From the NCBI GenBank assembly GCA_016793305.1, contig JAEUHU010000058.1:1-5125 (forward strand): a stretch of 5,125 nt of DNA, given 5' to 3'. Both the position numbers and the translations under genes were made by a program. Source of the stretch: Planctomycetota bacterium. GTDB lineage: Bacteria; Planctomycetota; UBA1135; UBA2386. Positions 1 to 4,923 of the stretch are shown piece by piece. The notes beneath the pieces were generated by a model. That model was given only the letters and a program-made list of their open reading frames with translations, did not search any database and had not been told where the DNA came from. Each line of letters opens with the position of its first letter. Within the stretch, counting starts at the first letter, position 1.

Positions 1-1
1 C

Positions 2-349
2 GGCTTCTTCCAGATCGGCGGCGGCATCGCCGGCGACTTCCCGATCTGCGTGGTGCCGTCGATCAAGTACGACCTGCAGGAGCCGGTGAAGCCCTGGGCC
101 TACTTCTGCCAGATCAGCGATTCGACGACGTCCTACGGCTCGTACTCAGGTGCCACGCCGAACGAGAAGATCACCTGGGACAAGCTGACGCAGGACACGC
201 CGATGTTCGTCGTCGAGTCCGACGCGACGATCGTGGTGCCGTTGATGCTGCAGGCGCTGCTCGAGATGCAGGCCGACCCGAAGGGCGCCGACGCGATCGT
301 CAAGGCGAGCCGCGCGCAGACGAAGAAGTCGCTGGCCAAGGCGAAGTGA
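2..349 (+). CDS. Deoxyhypusine synthase-family protein, C-terminal part (5' end outside window)
   Basis: The visible 115 residues are the C-terminal part of the NAD-dependent deoxyhypusine synthase fold. These enzymes move the aminobutyl group of spermidine onto a lysine (eIF5A in archaea and eukaryotes) or, in bacterial relatives, onto a small amine such as putrescine to give homospermidine. Seen directly: GGGIAGDFPICVVP near the start, SYGSYSG (the place of the DSDSG-type NAD/spermidine segment in human DHS), then PNEKITWDK and ESDATIVVPL. By alignment from memory, the lysine of WDK (bases 182-184, visible residue 61) matches the catalytic Lys329 of human DHS, and the glutamate of PNEK is also kept, so the enzyme looks active. 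A lysine-rich tail ends the protein. The start is beyond the left edge. The next gene begins 6 bases after the stop on the same strand. Bacteria lack eIF5A, so a polyamine substrate is more likely than protein modification; this is inference. Confidence 0.9.
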   Translation, partial: GFFQIGGGIAGDFPICVVPSIKYDLQEPVKPWAYFCQISDSTTSYGSYSGATPNEKITWDKLTQDTPMFVVESDATIVVPLMLQALLEMQADPKGADAIVKASRAQTKKSLAKAK

Positions 350-355
350 GCCGCC

Positions 356-946
356 GTGGCGACGAAGCGCGCGCCGCGGACCGCTGACGCGAAGCCCGGC
401 CGCTTCGTCGCCCTGCTGCGCGGCGTCAACGTCGGCGGCAGGAACAAGCTGCCGATGGCCGAGCTGCGCGCCGTCGCCGAGCGCCTCGGCTGGCGCGACG
501 TCGCGACCTACGTGCAGAGCGGCAACCTGGTGTTCACCGCCACTGGCTCCTGCGACGGCCTGGCCGATCGGTTGGCGAACGCGTTGGCCGAGCACGGCGA
601 CCTGCAGGTGCCGGTGGTCGTGCTGTCGGCGAAGGCCTGGCGCACGGCCGCCACCTCGCCGCCGTTCGCCGACGCCGCGGCCGAGCGCCCGAACCTGCTG
701 CACCTCGCGTTCGCCCGCACGTCGCCCGGCAAGCCCGTGCCCGGAGCGCTGCAGCCCTACTGCACCGCCGGCGAGCGGGTCGCGCTGCACGCCGGTGCCC
801 TGGCGATCGACTTCGCCTCGGGCGTCGCGCGCGCGAAGCTGACGACCGCGGTGCTCGACCGGGCCGTCGGCTCGCCCGTCACCGCGCGCAACTGGAACTC
901 CGTGCTCGCCATCGCCAAGCTGCTCGGCGGCGACCCCGAAGCCTGA
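356..946 (+). CDS. DUF1697 domain-containing protein
   Basis: This complete 196-residue protein belongs to the DUF1697 family, which is widespread in bacteria and has no established biochemical role. Family landmarks are all present: FVALLRGVNVGGRNKLPMAE at residues 17-36, TYVQSGNLVF at 51-60, a central PVVV strand near 86-89, GVARAKLT at 156-163 (the place of the usual G-x-x-R-S-K-L-T), and the closing RNWNSV at 178-183. Length is normal for the family apart from an extra basic N-terminus of about 15 residues. The start is GTG at 356; the first in-frame ATG would fall inside the conserved N-terminal motif (residue 34), so GTG is preferred. A purine-rich stretch (AAGGCGAAG) about 8-10 bases upstream, inside the end of the previous gene, could serve as ribosome binding site. 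The 6-base gap suggests co-transcription with the DHS-like gene, but no functional link is known. Confidence 0.9.
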   Translation: MATKRAPRTADAKPGRFVALLRGVNVGGRNKLPMAELRAVAERLGWRDVATYVQSGNLVFTATGSCDGLADRLANALAEHGDLQVPVVVLSAKAWRTAATSPPFADAAAERPNLLHLAFARTSPGKPVPGALQPYCTAGERVALHAGALAIDFASGVARAKLTTAVLDRAVGSPVTARNWNSVLAIAKLLGGDPEA

Positions 947-1013
947 CTGCTGCACGACGAGACCGGTCGCCGGGCCGACCAGGCCTCGGCTGGCCTCGCG
1001 CCCCGATCACCGC
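947..1013. terminator. Convergent gap with two adjacent hairpins, candidate bidirectional terminator
   Basis: The 67 bases between the converging DUF1697 and sigma-factor genes contain two back-to-back perfect inverted repeats. The first is GGTCG-(6)-CGACC at 965-980 and the second is AGGCC-(6)-GGCCT at 981-996. Each has a 5-bp stem and a 6-base loop, with no base between them. Position between two converging stop codons fits termination of both transcripts. There is no T-tract on either strand, so a classical intrinsic terminator is not shown, and in DNA this GC-rich short stems can arise by chance. Confidence 0.35.
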
Positions 1014-1901
1014 TCAGCGACGGAAGAAGCCGCGCAGCTTGTCGGGGTTGCGCTGCACGAGGATGCGCGCGACCCGGCCGTCCTCGACCTCGAACTGGTA
1101 GGCGCCGACCAGCTGGTCGCCGGGCCCGAACAGCAGGAAGCCGGGGGCGCCGTTCCACCAGCGCGCTTCGACCCGCTGCTCTCGATGCCAACCGGTGCGC
1201 ACCAGCAGCCGGTCGAAGAAGCGCACCACGCGGTCGGCACCACGCAGCGGATAGTGCACGGCGCTGACCTTGCCGCCGCCGTCGGAGCGCAGCACGACGT
1301 CCTCGCGCAACAAGCCGCGCAACCCGTCGACGTCGCCACCGCGGAGCGCTGCGAAGAACGCGTGGCCGAGCCGCTCGACCTGTTCTGCCGCCGGACGGGA
1401 TCCCGGTCGCTTCGACGTCGCCGACAGCGGCCCGAGGTGCTGCCGGGCCCGCACCGCGAGCTGGCGCGCGTTCGCCGGCTCCAGGTCGAGCATCGCCGCG
1501 ACCTCCTGGAACTCGTAGCCGAACACGTCGTGCAACAGGAACACCGCGCGCTCGCCGGGCGACAGGCGCTGCAGCGTCTGCAGCAGTGCCTGCGACAGCG
1601 TCTCGTCGAGCTCGTGGCTCGGGGCGGGCTCGATCCACGGCTCCGGCAGCCACTCGCCGAAGTAGCGCTCGGGCCGCCGTTCGGCCGCGCGCAGGCGGTC
1701 GAGGCAGAGCCGCGACACGACGCGGGTGAACCACGCCCGCGGCACCTCGAGCACCGGTCGGCCCGTCTCCTGCCAGCGCAGCCACGCCTCCTGCACGACG
1801 TCCTCGGCGTCCTGCACCGACCCGAGCAGCCGGTAGGCGAGCTGCGTCAGGTAGGAGCGTTCGGCGGCGAATGCGGCGTCGGTGGCCATCGCGACGTCCA
1901 T
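1014..1901 (-). CDS. ECF41-family RNA polymerase sigma factor with fused SnoaL-like domain
   Basis: This 295-residue protein is an extracytoplasmic-function sigma factor that directs RNA polymerase to a small target set. Region 2 (about residues 13-78) includes DAEDVVQEAW at 31-40. Region 4 (about 105-155) includes LSPGERAVFLLHDVFGYEFQ and the helix-turn-helix. The C-terminal 120 residues form a SnoaL/NTF2-like domain. Three ECF41 signatures are present: WLPEP in the linker (84-88), DGGGK (207-211) and NPDKL (285-289) near the C-terminus. In studied ECF41 proteins this fused domain replaces a separate anti-sigma factor and tunes activity. The ATG at 1901 overlaps the stop of the upstream AhpD-like gene (TGATG), supporting translational coupling; a second ATG at residue 5 is possible, and no clear Shine-Dalgarno is seen. 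Linkage to a CMD-type gene is the classic ECF41 context. It probably regulates that gene and its own operon through the sequence at 2485-2512. The stimulus is unknown. Confidence 0.95.
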   Translation of the reverse strand: MDVAMATDAAFAAERSYLTQLAYRLLGSVQDAEDVVQEAWLRWQETGRPVLEVPRAWFTRVVSRLCLDRLRAAERRPERYFGEWLPEPWIEPAPSHELDETLSQALLQTLQRLSPGERAVFLLHDVFGYEFQEVAAMLDLEPANARQLAVRARQHLGPLSATSKRPGSRPAAEQVERLGHAFFAALRGGDVDGLRGLLREDVVLRSDGGGKVSAVHYPLRGADRVVRFFDRLLVRTGWHREQRVEARWWNGAPGFLLFGPGDQLVGAYQFEVEDGRVARILVQRNPDKLRGFFRR

Positions 1902-2446
1902 CAGAAGTCGAGGCTCGGCACGCGACAAGCGTGCTCCTGGCCGAGGGCCCGCTTCAGCGCCGGGTAGATGCGCGAGCCGACGATCGCCACGCAGAGTTCG
2001 GCGAACGCCGCGCTGCCGAGCGCCTTCTCCAGCGCGCGCACGACCTCGGGATCGCCGTTCTCGCCGCGCACGACCGTCTGCGCGTGCTCGTAGGCGAGGC
2101 GGTGCACCGGCGGCAACGCCTCCGGCCGCTCGAGCACGGTGCGCAGCAGCTCGCGGTCGACGCCGGCCTCGACGGCCATGCGCAGGTTGAGCTGGGTGCA
2201 CGCGCCGCAGTCGTCGGCGCGCAGCGTGGCGAGGCGCGCCACCATGTGCACGTCGACCGGCAGCACGGCACGGTGGTGCGACATGCCCATCGCCGCGGCG
2301 AACGTCGCGTGGGCGGCCGGCGACCGGTCGAGCAGGTTCTCGAGGTAGCCGGTGTCGTAGTCGTAGTGCGCCGCGAACTCGTGCAGCTGCGCACGCGCCG
2401 CAGCGATCTCGGTCGGAGTCGGGGAAGGGGTGTTGGTCGTCGTCAT
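1901..2446 (-). CDS. AhpD-like / carboxymuconolactone decarboxylase-family protein
   Basis: The 181-residue protein carries the CMD/AhpD core: ATLRADDCGACTQLNLRMA at residues 73-91, with a CxxC pair at C80 and C83, followed by helical segments such as VHRLAYEHAQTVV. AhpD-type members use this pair as a thiol-disulfide centre in peroxide defence. True decarboxylases lack it, so a redox role is more likely than aromatic degradation. In AhpD a histidine sits four residues after the second cysteine; here that place is N87, so the proton relay may differ. Further cysteines are C152 and C174. ATG at 2446 begins a low-complexity Thr/Pro N-terminus; no Shine-Dalgarno is apparent before it. The stop overlaps the ATG of the ECF41 sigma gene by one base, making this the first gene of a two-gene operon. 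Together they match the known ECF41-CMD pairing, where the CMD-type gene is the usual sigma target. Confidence 0.9.
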   Translation of the reverse strand: MTTTNTPSPTPTEIAAARAQLHEFAAHYDYDTGYLENLLDRSPAAHATFAAAMGMSHHRAVLPVDVHMVARLATLRADDCGACTQLNLRMAVEAGVDRELLRTVLERPEALPPVHRLAYEHAQTVVRGENGDPEVVRALEKALGSAAFAELCVAIVGSRIYPALKRALGQEHACRVPSLDF

Positions 2447-2459
2447 GGTCGGTCTCGGC

Positions 2460-2475
2460 CCGGCCACCCGGCCGG
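2460..2475 (-). other. Small hairpin in the presumed leader of the AhpD-like gene
   Basis: CCGGCC and GGCCGG form a perfect 6-bp inverted repeat around a 4-base loop. If the promoter at 2485-2512 is real, this hairpin lies at the very 5' end of the transcript, where it could stabilise the mRNA. The region is so GC-rich that chance is a serious alternative. Confidence 0.25.
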
Positions 2476-2484
2476 CGAACCCTT

Positions 2485-2512
2485 GACGACCGCGGCCCCC
2501 GCGCGTGTGACG
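2485..2512 (-). promoter_or_regulatory. Candidate ECF41-dependent promoter of the AhpD-like/sigma operon
   Basis: Read on the minus strand, CGTCACA (2512-2506) is followed after 17 bases by CGTC (2488-2485). From memory, ECF41 factors, including mycobacterial SigJ, recognise (T)GTCACA at -35 and CGTC at -10 with a spacer of about 16. The match is complete for GTCACA and CGTC, and the spacer is one base longer. A transcript starting about 7 bases downstream of the -10 would have a leader of roughly 30 bases before the ATG at 2446. Position directly upstream of an operon encoding an ECF41 factor supports autoregulation. Not shown experimentally. Confidence 0.6.
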
Positions 2513-2546
2513 GCCGACCCGGAAATCGCGTGGCGCGGGCGGTTGC

Positions 2547-2564
2547 GCGGGTCGGGCGACCCGC
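2547..2564. repeat. Perfect 18-base inverted repeat in the divergent intergenic gap, possible operator
   Basis: GCGGGTCG-GG-CGACCCGC is an 8-bp perfect inverted repeat with a 2-base centre. It lies 68 bases upstream of the OsmC ATG and 100 bases upstream of the AhpD-like ATG, that is, outside both genes and between their presumed promoters. As DNA, its size and symmetry suit a dimeric repressor or redox sensor; as RNA it would be a 7-bp hairpin with a 4-base loop. No regulator gene is adjacent apart from the sigma factor, so the binder, if any, is unknown. Confidence 0.4.
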
Positions 2565-2576
2565 AGTGGGGCCCAG

Positions 2577-2604
2577 TGTGCAATTCCCGACGGCACCTTC
2601 CGTC
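2577..2604 (+). promoter_or_regulatory. Weak candidate ECF41-like promoter for the OsmC gene
   Basis: TGTGCAA (2577-2583), a 17-base spacer and CGTC (2601-2604, continuing as CGTCCC) give the same spacing as the stronger candidate on the other strand. The -35 part matches TGTCACA at only 4 of 7 positions, while the -10 part is exact. A start about 7 bases downstream would leave a leader of roughly 22 bases. This is a suggestion only; no convincing sigma-70 promoter is visible in this gap either. Confidence 0.2.
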
Positions 2605-2632
2605 CCAGCTGCATCCCCGCGACAAGCTGACC

Positions 2633-3049
2633 ATGGGCGACATCCTGCAAGGGCCACGCATCGACGTGGCGTTCCCCGGCGGCAAGAAGGTCACCGCCGC
2701 GATCCACGGCCACACCGTGACGACCGACCAGCCGGTGAAGGCCGGTGGCGACGGCTCGGCGCCGTCGCCGCTCGACCTCTTCTTCGTGTCGCTCGCGACC
2801 TGTGCCGGCTTCTACGTGCTGGAGTTCTGCGCCGGCCGCGGCATCCCGCTCGACGGCGTGAGCCTGTCGCAGACGTTCACACGCGACGCGACGACGAAGC
2901 GCGTGCTCGGCATCGAGCTCGCGATCCACGTGCCGCCGAGCTTCCCCGAGAAGTACCGCACCGCCGTCGTGCAGGCCGCCAACAGCTGTGCCGTGAAGAA
3001 GGTGCTGGAGAGCCCACCGCAGCTGGCCGTGCAGGTGCTGGTCGGCTGA
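2633..3049 (+). CDS. OsmC-family protein (likely hydroperoxide-detoxifying)
   Basis: This complete 138-residue protein has the OsmC/Ohr domain over nearly its whole length. Members of the family reduce organic hydroperoxides with a pair of cysteines; some members have other or unknown roles. Seen directly: the glycine-rich lead-in GGDGSAPSPLDLF (38-50) that precedes the central helix, the helix SLATCAGFYVLEF (53-65) with C57, and NSCAVKKVL (117-125) with C119. C57 and C119 are the expected peroxidatic and resolving positions. C66, at the end of the central helix, is an additional cysteine. The ATG at 2633 is preferred because it gives the normal family length; an in-frame GTG at 2576 would add 19 residues unlike the family. 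Shine-Dalgarno is poor. The gene diverges from the AhpD-like/sigma operon, suggesting shared control of two thiol-based defence proteins. It could be a general OsmC-like protein rather than OsmC or Ohr itself. Confidence 0.92.
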   Translation: MGDILQGPRIDVAFPGGKKVTAAIHGHTVTTDQPVKAGGDGSAPSPLDLFFVSLATCAGFYVLEFCAGRGIPLDGVSLSQTFTRDATTKRVLGIELAIHVPPSFPEKYRTAVVQAANSCAVKKVLESPPQLAVQVLVG

Positions 3050-3074
3050 CCGGTGCCGGCTGCTGGGCGCGCCA

Positions 3075-3089
3075 CCCACGCGACGTGGG
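3075..3089. terminator. Hairpin in the convergent gap after the OsmC gene, candidate terminator
   Basis: CCCACG-CGA-CGTGGG is a perfect 6-bp inverted repeat with a 3-base loop, lying in the 58-base gap (3050-3107) between the OsmC stop and the stop of the converging membrane-protein gene. Its position suits a shared terminator, but no T-tract follows on either strand. Confidence 0.3.
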
Positions 3090-3107
3090 CCGTGCCGCGG
3101 CGCGACG

Positions 3108-4061
3108 TCACGCCACCTGGACCCGCAGCGAGTCGCGTGGCGCGAACCTCGCGGTGGCCAACACCAGCACCGGCAGCTCGAGCCAGGCGTGCACGGCGGC
3201 GAACACGCCGTAGCAAGCGCGCGCCGTCCCGAAGCCAGCGACGAAGGCGAGCGCCATGGCACCGCCGAGCAGCAGCAGCAGCCCGGCGAACGCACGCGGC
3301 GCCGGCCACGGCAGCAGGGGCCTGGGCTCGACGTCGCCGGCGCCGAGGCGCGGCAGCACGTGCAGCACCAGCGCGTAGTGCACGCACTGCAGCCACGCGG
3401 CGACGGCGAACATGCGATCGGCGAACGGGCCGCCGAGCCACGGCCCCGGCACGAACACCGGCAGGTGCGCGTCGAGTACGCCGGTGTCGAGCGGCCCGTC
3501 GAGCACCAGCGGAGCCGGCGACAGCGTGACCATCGCCAGCGGCACGACGAGCATGGCGATGGCACAGCCCAGCAGCGCCTTCTGGCGCGCACGGCCACGC
3601 AGCCGTTCGGCCAGCAGGCCCGCCGGGGTCAGGTTGTGCAGGAACGCGAACAGCACCAGGGTGACGCTCGGCGCCACCGCGAGGCCGAGCCCGAGACTGG
3701 CCGCGACCAGACCGCCGAGCCAGCGCGCCGGCCCGCGTCCGACCAGCATCGGCACCGCCACCAGCGTGGCCCCGAACGCCAGCTCGAGGCCAAGGCGCAA
3801 CTCGCTGCCACCGACCCCGCCGAGCCCGAGCACCCGCACGCCGGCGATTGCCAGCAGCAGCACGACCAGCAGGGTGCGCAGCGACGAAGGCATCCGCGCC
3901 GCGAAGCGTTCGTCCACGTAGCGCAGCTCGGCGAGCACGTGCGGGAGCCCGAACCCCGCCAACGACAGCGCGTAGACCCACAACGGCGCCAGCGACGCGG
4001 CGACCGCCGTGGCCAGGGCCGCGGCGACGACGGCGAACCAGAGCCCGAGGCTCGGCACCAT
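3108..4061 (-). CDS. Polytopic membrane protein with histidines in or near its membrane segments, family unknown
   Basis: I do not recognise a named family for this 317-residue protein. It is strongly hydrophobic, with about 8-9 likely membrane helices (roughly residues 5-22, 26-42, 62-82, 88-107, 115-140, 161-181, 216-236, 256-278 and 284-303). Five of six histidines fall in or beside these helices: GFGLPH41 followed by VLAELRYVDERF, FLH142N, VH228YALVLH234, and H291AWLEL; H199 lies in a loop with H-x-P. The GLPH-x3-E segment recalls the G-x-PH motif of Brp/Blh carotene oxygenases, but the H-x5-H spacing later does not match that family, so I leave the function open. Such residues could hold a metal or heme. 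The ATG at 4061 overlaps the stop of the upstream LysM gene (TGATG), so the two are probably translationally coupled. No enzyme activity can be assigned. Confidence 0.85.
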   Translation of the reverse strand: MVPSLGLWFAVVAAALATAVAASLAPLWVYALSLAGFGLPHVLAELRYVDERFAARMPSSLRTLLVVLLLAIAGVRVLGLGGVGGSELRLGLELAFGATLVAVPMLVGRGPARWLGGLVAASLGLGLAVAPSVTLVLFAFLHNLTPAGLLAERLRGRARQKALLGCAIAMLVVPLAMVTLSPAPLVLDGPLDTGVLDAHLPVFVPGPWLGGPFADRMFAVAAWLQCVHYALVLHVLPRLGAGDVEPRPLLPWPAPRAFAGLLLLLGGAMALAFVAGFGTARACYGVFAAVHAWLELPVLVLATARFAPRDSLRVQVA

Positions 4062-4837
4062 CAGGCCAACGCCAGCTGTGGTGCGCGATCGCGCCCGCGC
4101 CAGACCAGGAACCCGCCGCCGAGCAAGGCCAGCACCAGCAACAGCGCCCCTTCCTTCGGGGCCGGCGGCTTCGGGTTGCCGTGTTCGTCGACCGGCAACG
4201 GCTTGCCGTCGGCGCCACACCAGACGATCGCCGTGCGCACCGCGAGCTTGCCGTCCTTGTCGGTGAACACCTGCACGGTCACCTCGGCGCGGTGCACGGG
4301 CGAACGGTCCTGGACGGTGGTGCCGCAACCGCTGGCCTCGAGGCGCTGGATGCGCGGCTGTGCCATCGCCTGCTCGCGCGCCTTGCGGTCCTTGCCCGTC
4401 GCCTCGGCGAGCAGGTCGCTCGGCACCAGCAGCAGCGTGTGGCCCGAGTAGCGCGAGAGCGGCAGCGGCTGGCCTTGCTGCACGGGGTAGCCGATGTCGC
4501 GGTTCGGTGGCATCGACACCAGCAGGTGCGGCGCGTCCTTCACCGCCGGGTCCTTGGCCGGCAACCACAGCAGCTTGCCGATCGCCAGCTTGTCCGGATC
4601 GATCCCGGGATTGGCCGCGACGAGGTCGGGCACCCGCTTCTCGTCGCCGAGCCGGTCGCGTGCGATCGCGGTCAGCGTGTCGCCCTTCTGCACTTCGTAG
4701 GCGAGCTGGACCTTGTCGGCGAGCGGACCGAGGTCGAGCCGGGTGACCACCTGGATGCCCCTGGTGCCGGGCACGACGATGTCGGGGACGAATGCCACCA
4801 CGGTGGCGACGACGAGTGCACGAAGCGACGAACGCAT
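4061..4837 (-). CDS. LysM-domain envelope protein with C-terminal membrane anchor
   Basis: The 258-residue protein begins with a basic n-region and hydrophobic core (RSSLRALVVATVVAFV, residues 2-17), a probable signal peptide or anchor. One LysM domain follows at about 46-94 (YEVQKGDTLTAIARDRLGD to LWLPA), a fold that binds N-acetylglucosamine polymers such as peptidoglycan. The middle (about 95-225) is unassigned and has two cysteines, C171 and C207, that could form a disulfide outside the cytoplasm. The C-terminus has a proline-rich linker (PKPPAPKEG), a hydrophobic helix at about 231-247 and a basic tail WRGRDR. That layout resembles a tail anchor or a sorting signal, but no known sorting motif such as LPxTG is present. 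The ATG at 4837 is well supported by a GGAGG ribosome binding site 7 bases upstream. Its stop overlaps the start of the next membrane protein. A wall-binding partner or scaffold for that protein is a reasonable guess. Confidence 0.88.
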   Translation of the reverse strand: MRSSLRALVVATVVAFVPDIVVPGTRGIQVVTRLDLGPLADKVQLAYEVQKGDTLTAIARDRLGDEKRVPDLVAANPGIDPDKLAIGKLLWLPAKDPAVKDAPHLLVSMPPNRDIGYPVQQGQPLPLSRYSGHTLLLVPSDLLAEATGKDRKAREQAMAQPRIQRLEASGCGTTVQDRSPVHRAEVTVQVFTDKDGKLAVRTAIVWCGADGKPLPVDEHGNPKPPAPKEGALLLVLALLGGGFLVWRGRDRAPQLALA

Positions 4838-4844
4838 TCGGGAG

Positions 4845-4849
4845 CCTCC
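4845..4849 (-). promoter_or_regulatory. Strong ribosome binding site of the LysM gene
   Basis: On the minus strand GGAGG ends 7 bases before the ATG at 4837, the only textbook Shine-Dalgarno in the window. It forms half of the palindrome CCTCCGGAGG (4845-4854). Because the halves touch, they cannot fold on each other, but other pairings of the adjacent CCTCC are possible. Confidence 0.8.
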
Positions 4850-4923
4850 GGAGGAAAGGGCGCGGCGAACGCCGACGATCCTGGCAGGTTCCCACTTGCC
4901 GGCCCGAGCGGCCAGTCCTTCGC

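Noticed and set aside
146..955. Long open frame on the minus strand opposite the DHS-like and DUF1697 genes
   Set aside because: Its translation is a low-complexity Arg/Gly/Ala-rich product with no family features, and it lies opposite two well-recognised genes; typical of high-GC DNA with few stop codons.
1901..2446. True carboxymuconolactone decarboxylase of aromatic degradation
   Set aside because: The CxxC pair and the ECF41 neighbour point to the AhpD-like redox branch, and no protocatechuate-pathway gene is nearby.
2483..2511. Sigma-70 promoter for OsmC: TTGACG at 2483 with a 17-base spacer
   Set aside because: The -10 position reads TGTGAC, a poor match to TATAAT, and the bases are better explained by the ECF41-type elements on the opposite strand.
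1901..3598. Extension of the AhpD-like frame far upstream on the minus strand (fusion with sequence opposite OsmC)
   Set aside because: The frame stays open by chance; the family-like sequence begins at the ATG at 2446, and the upstream part is opposite a well-supported OsmC gene.
3108..4061. Assignment of the polytopic protein as a Brp/Blh beta-carotene dioxygenase
   Set aside because: Only the G-L-P-H segment is similar; later histidine spacing (H-x5-H rather than H-x3-H) does not match and no carotenoid genes are nearby.
4838..4923. Promoter for the LysM gene (GGAACC-like element on the minus strand)
   Set aside because: A GGAACC is present, but no convincing -10 follows at ECF or sigma-70 spacing, so no promoter is annotated in this 86-base gap.
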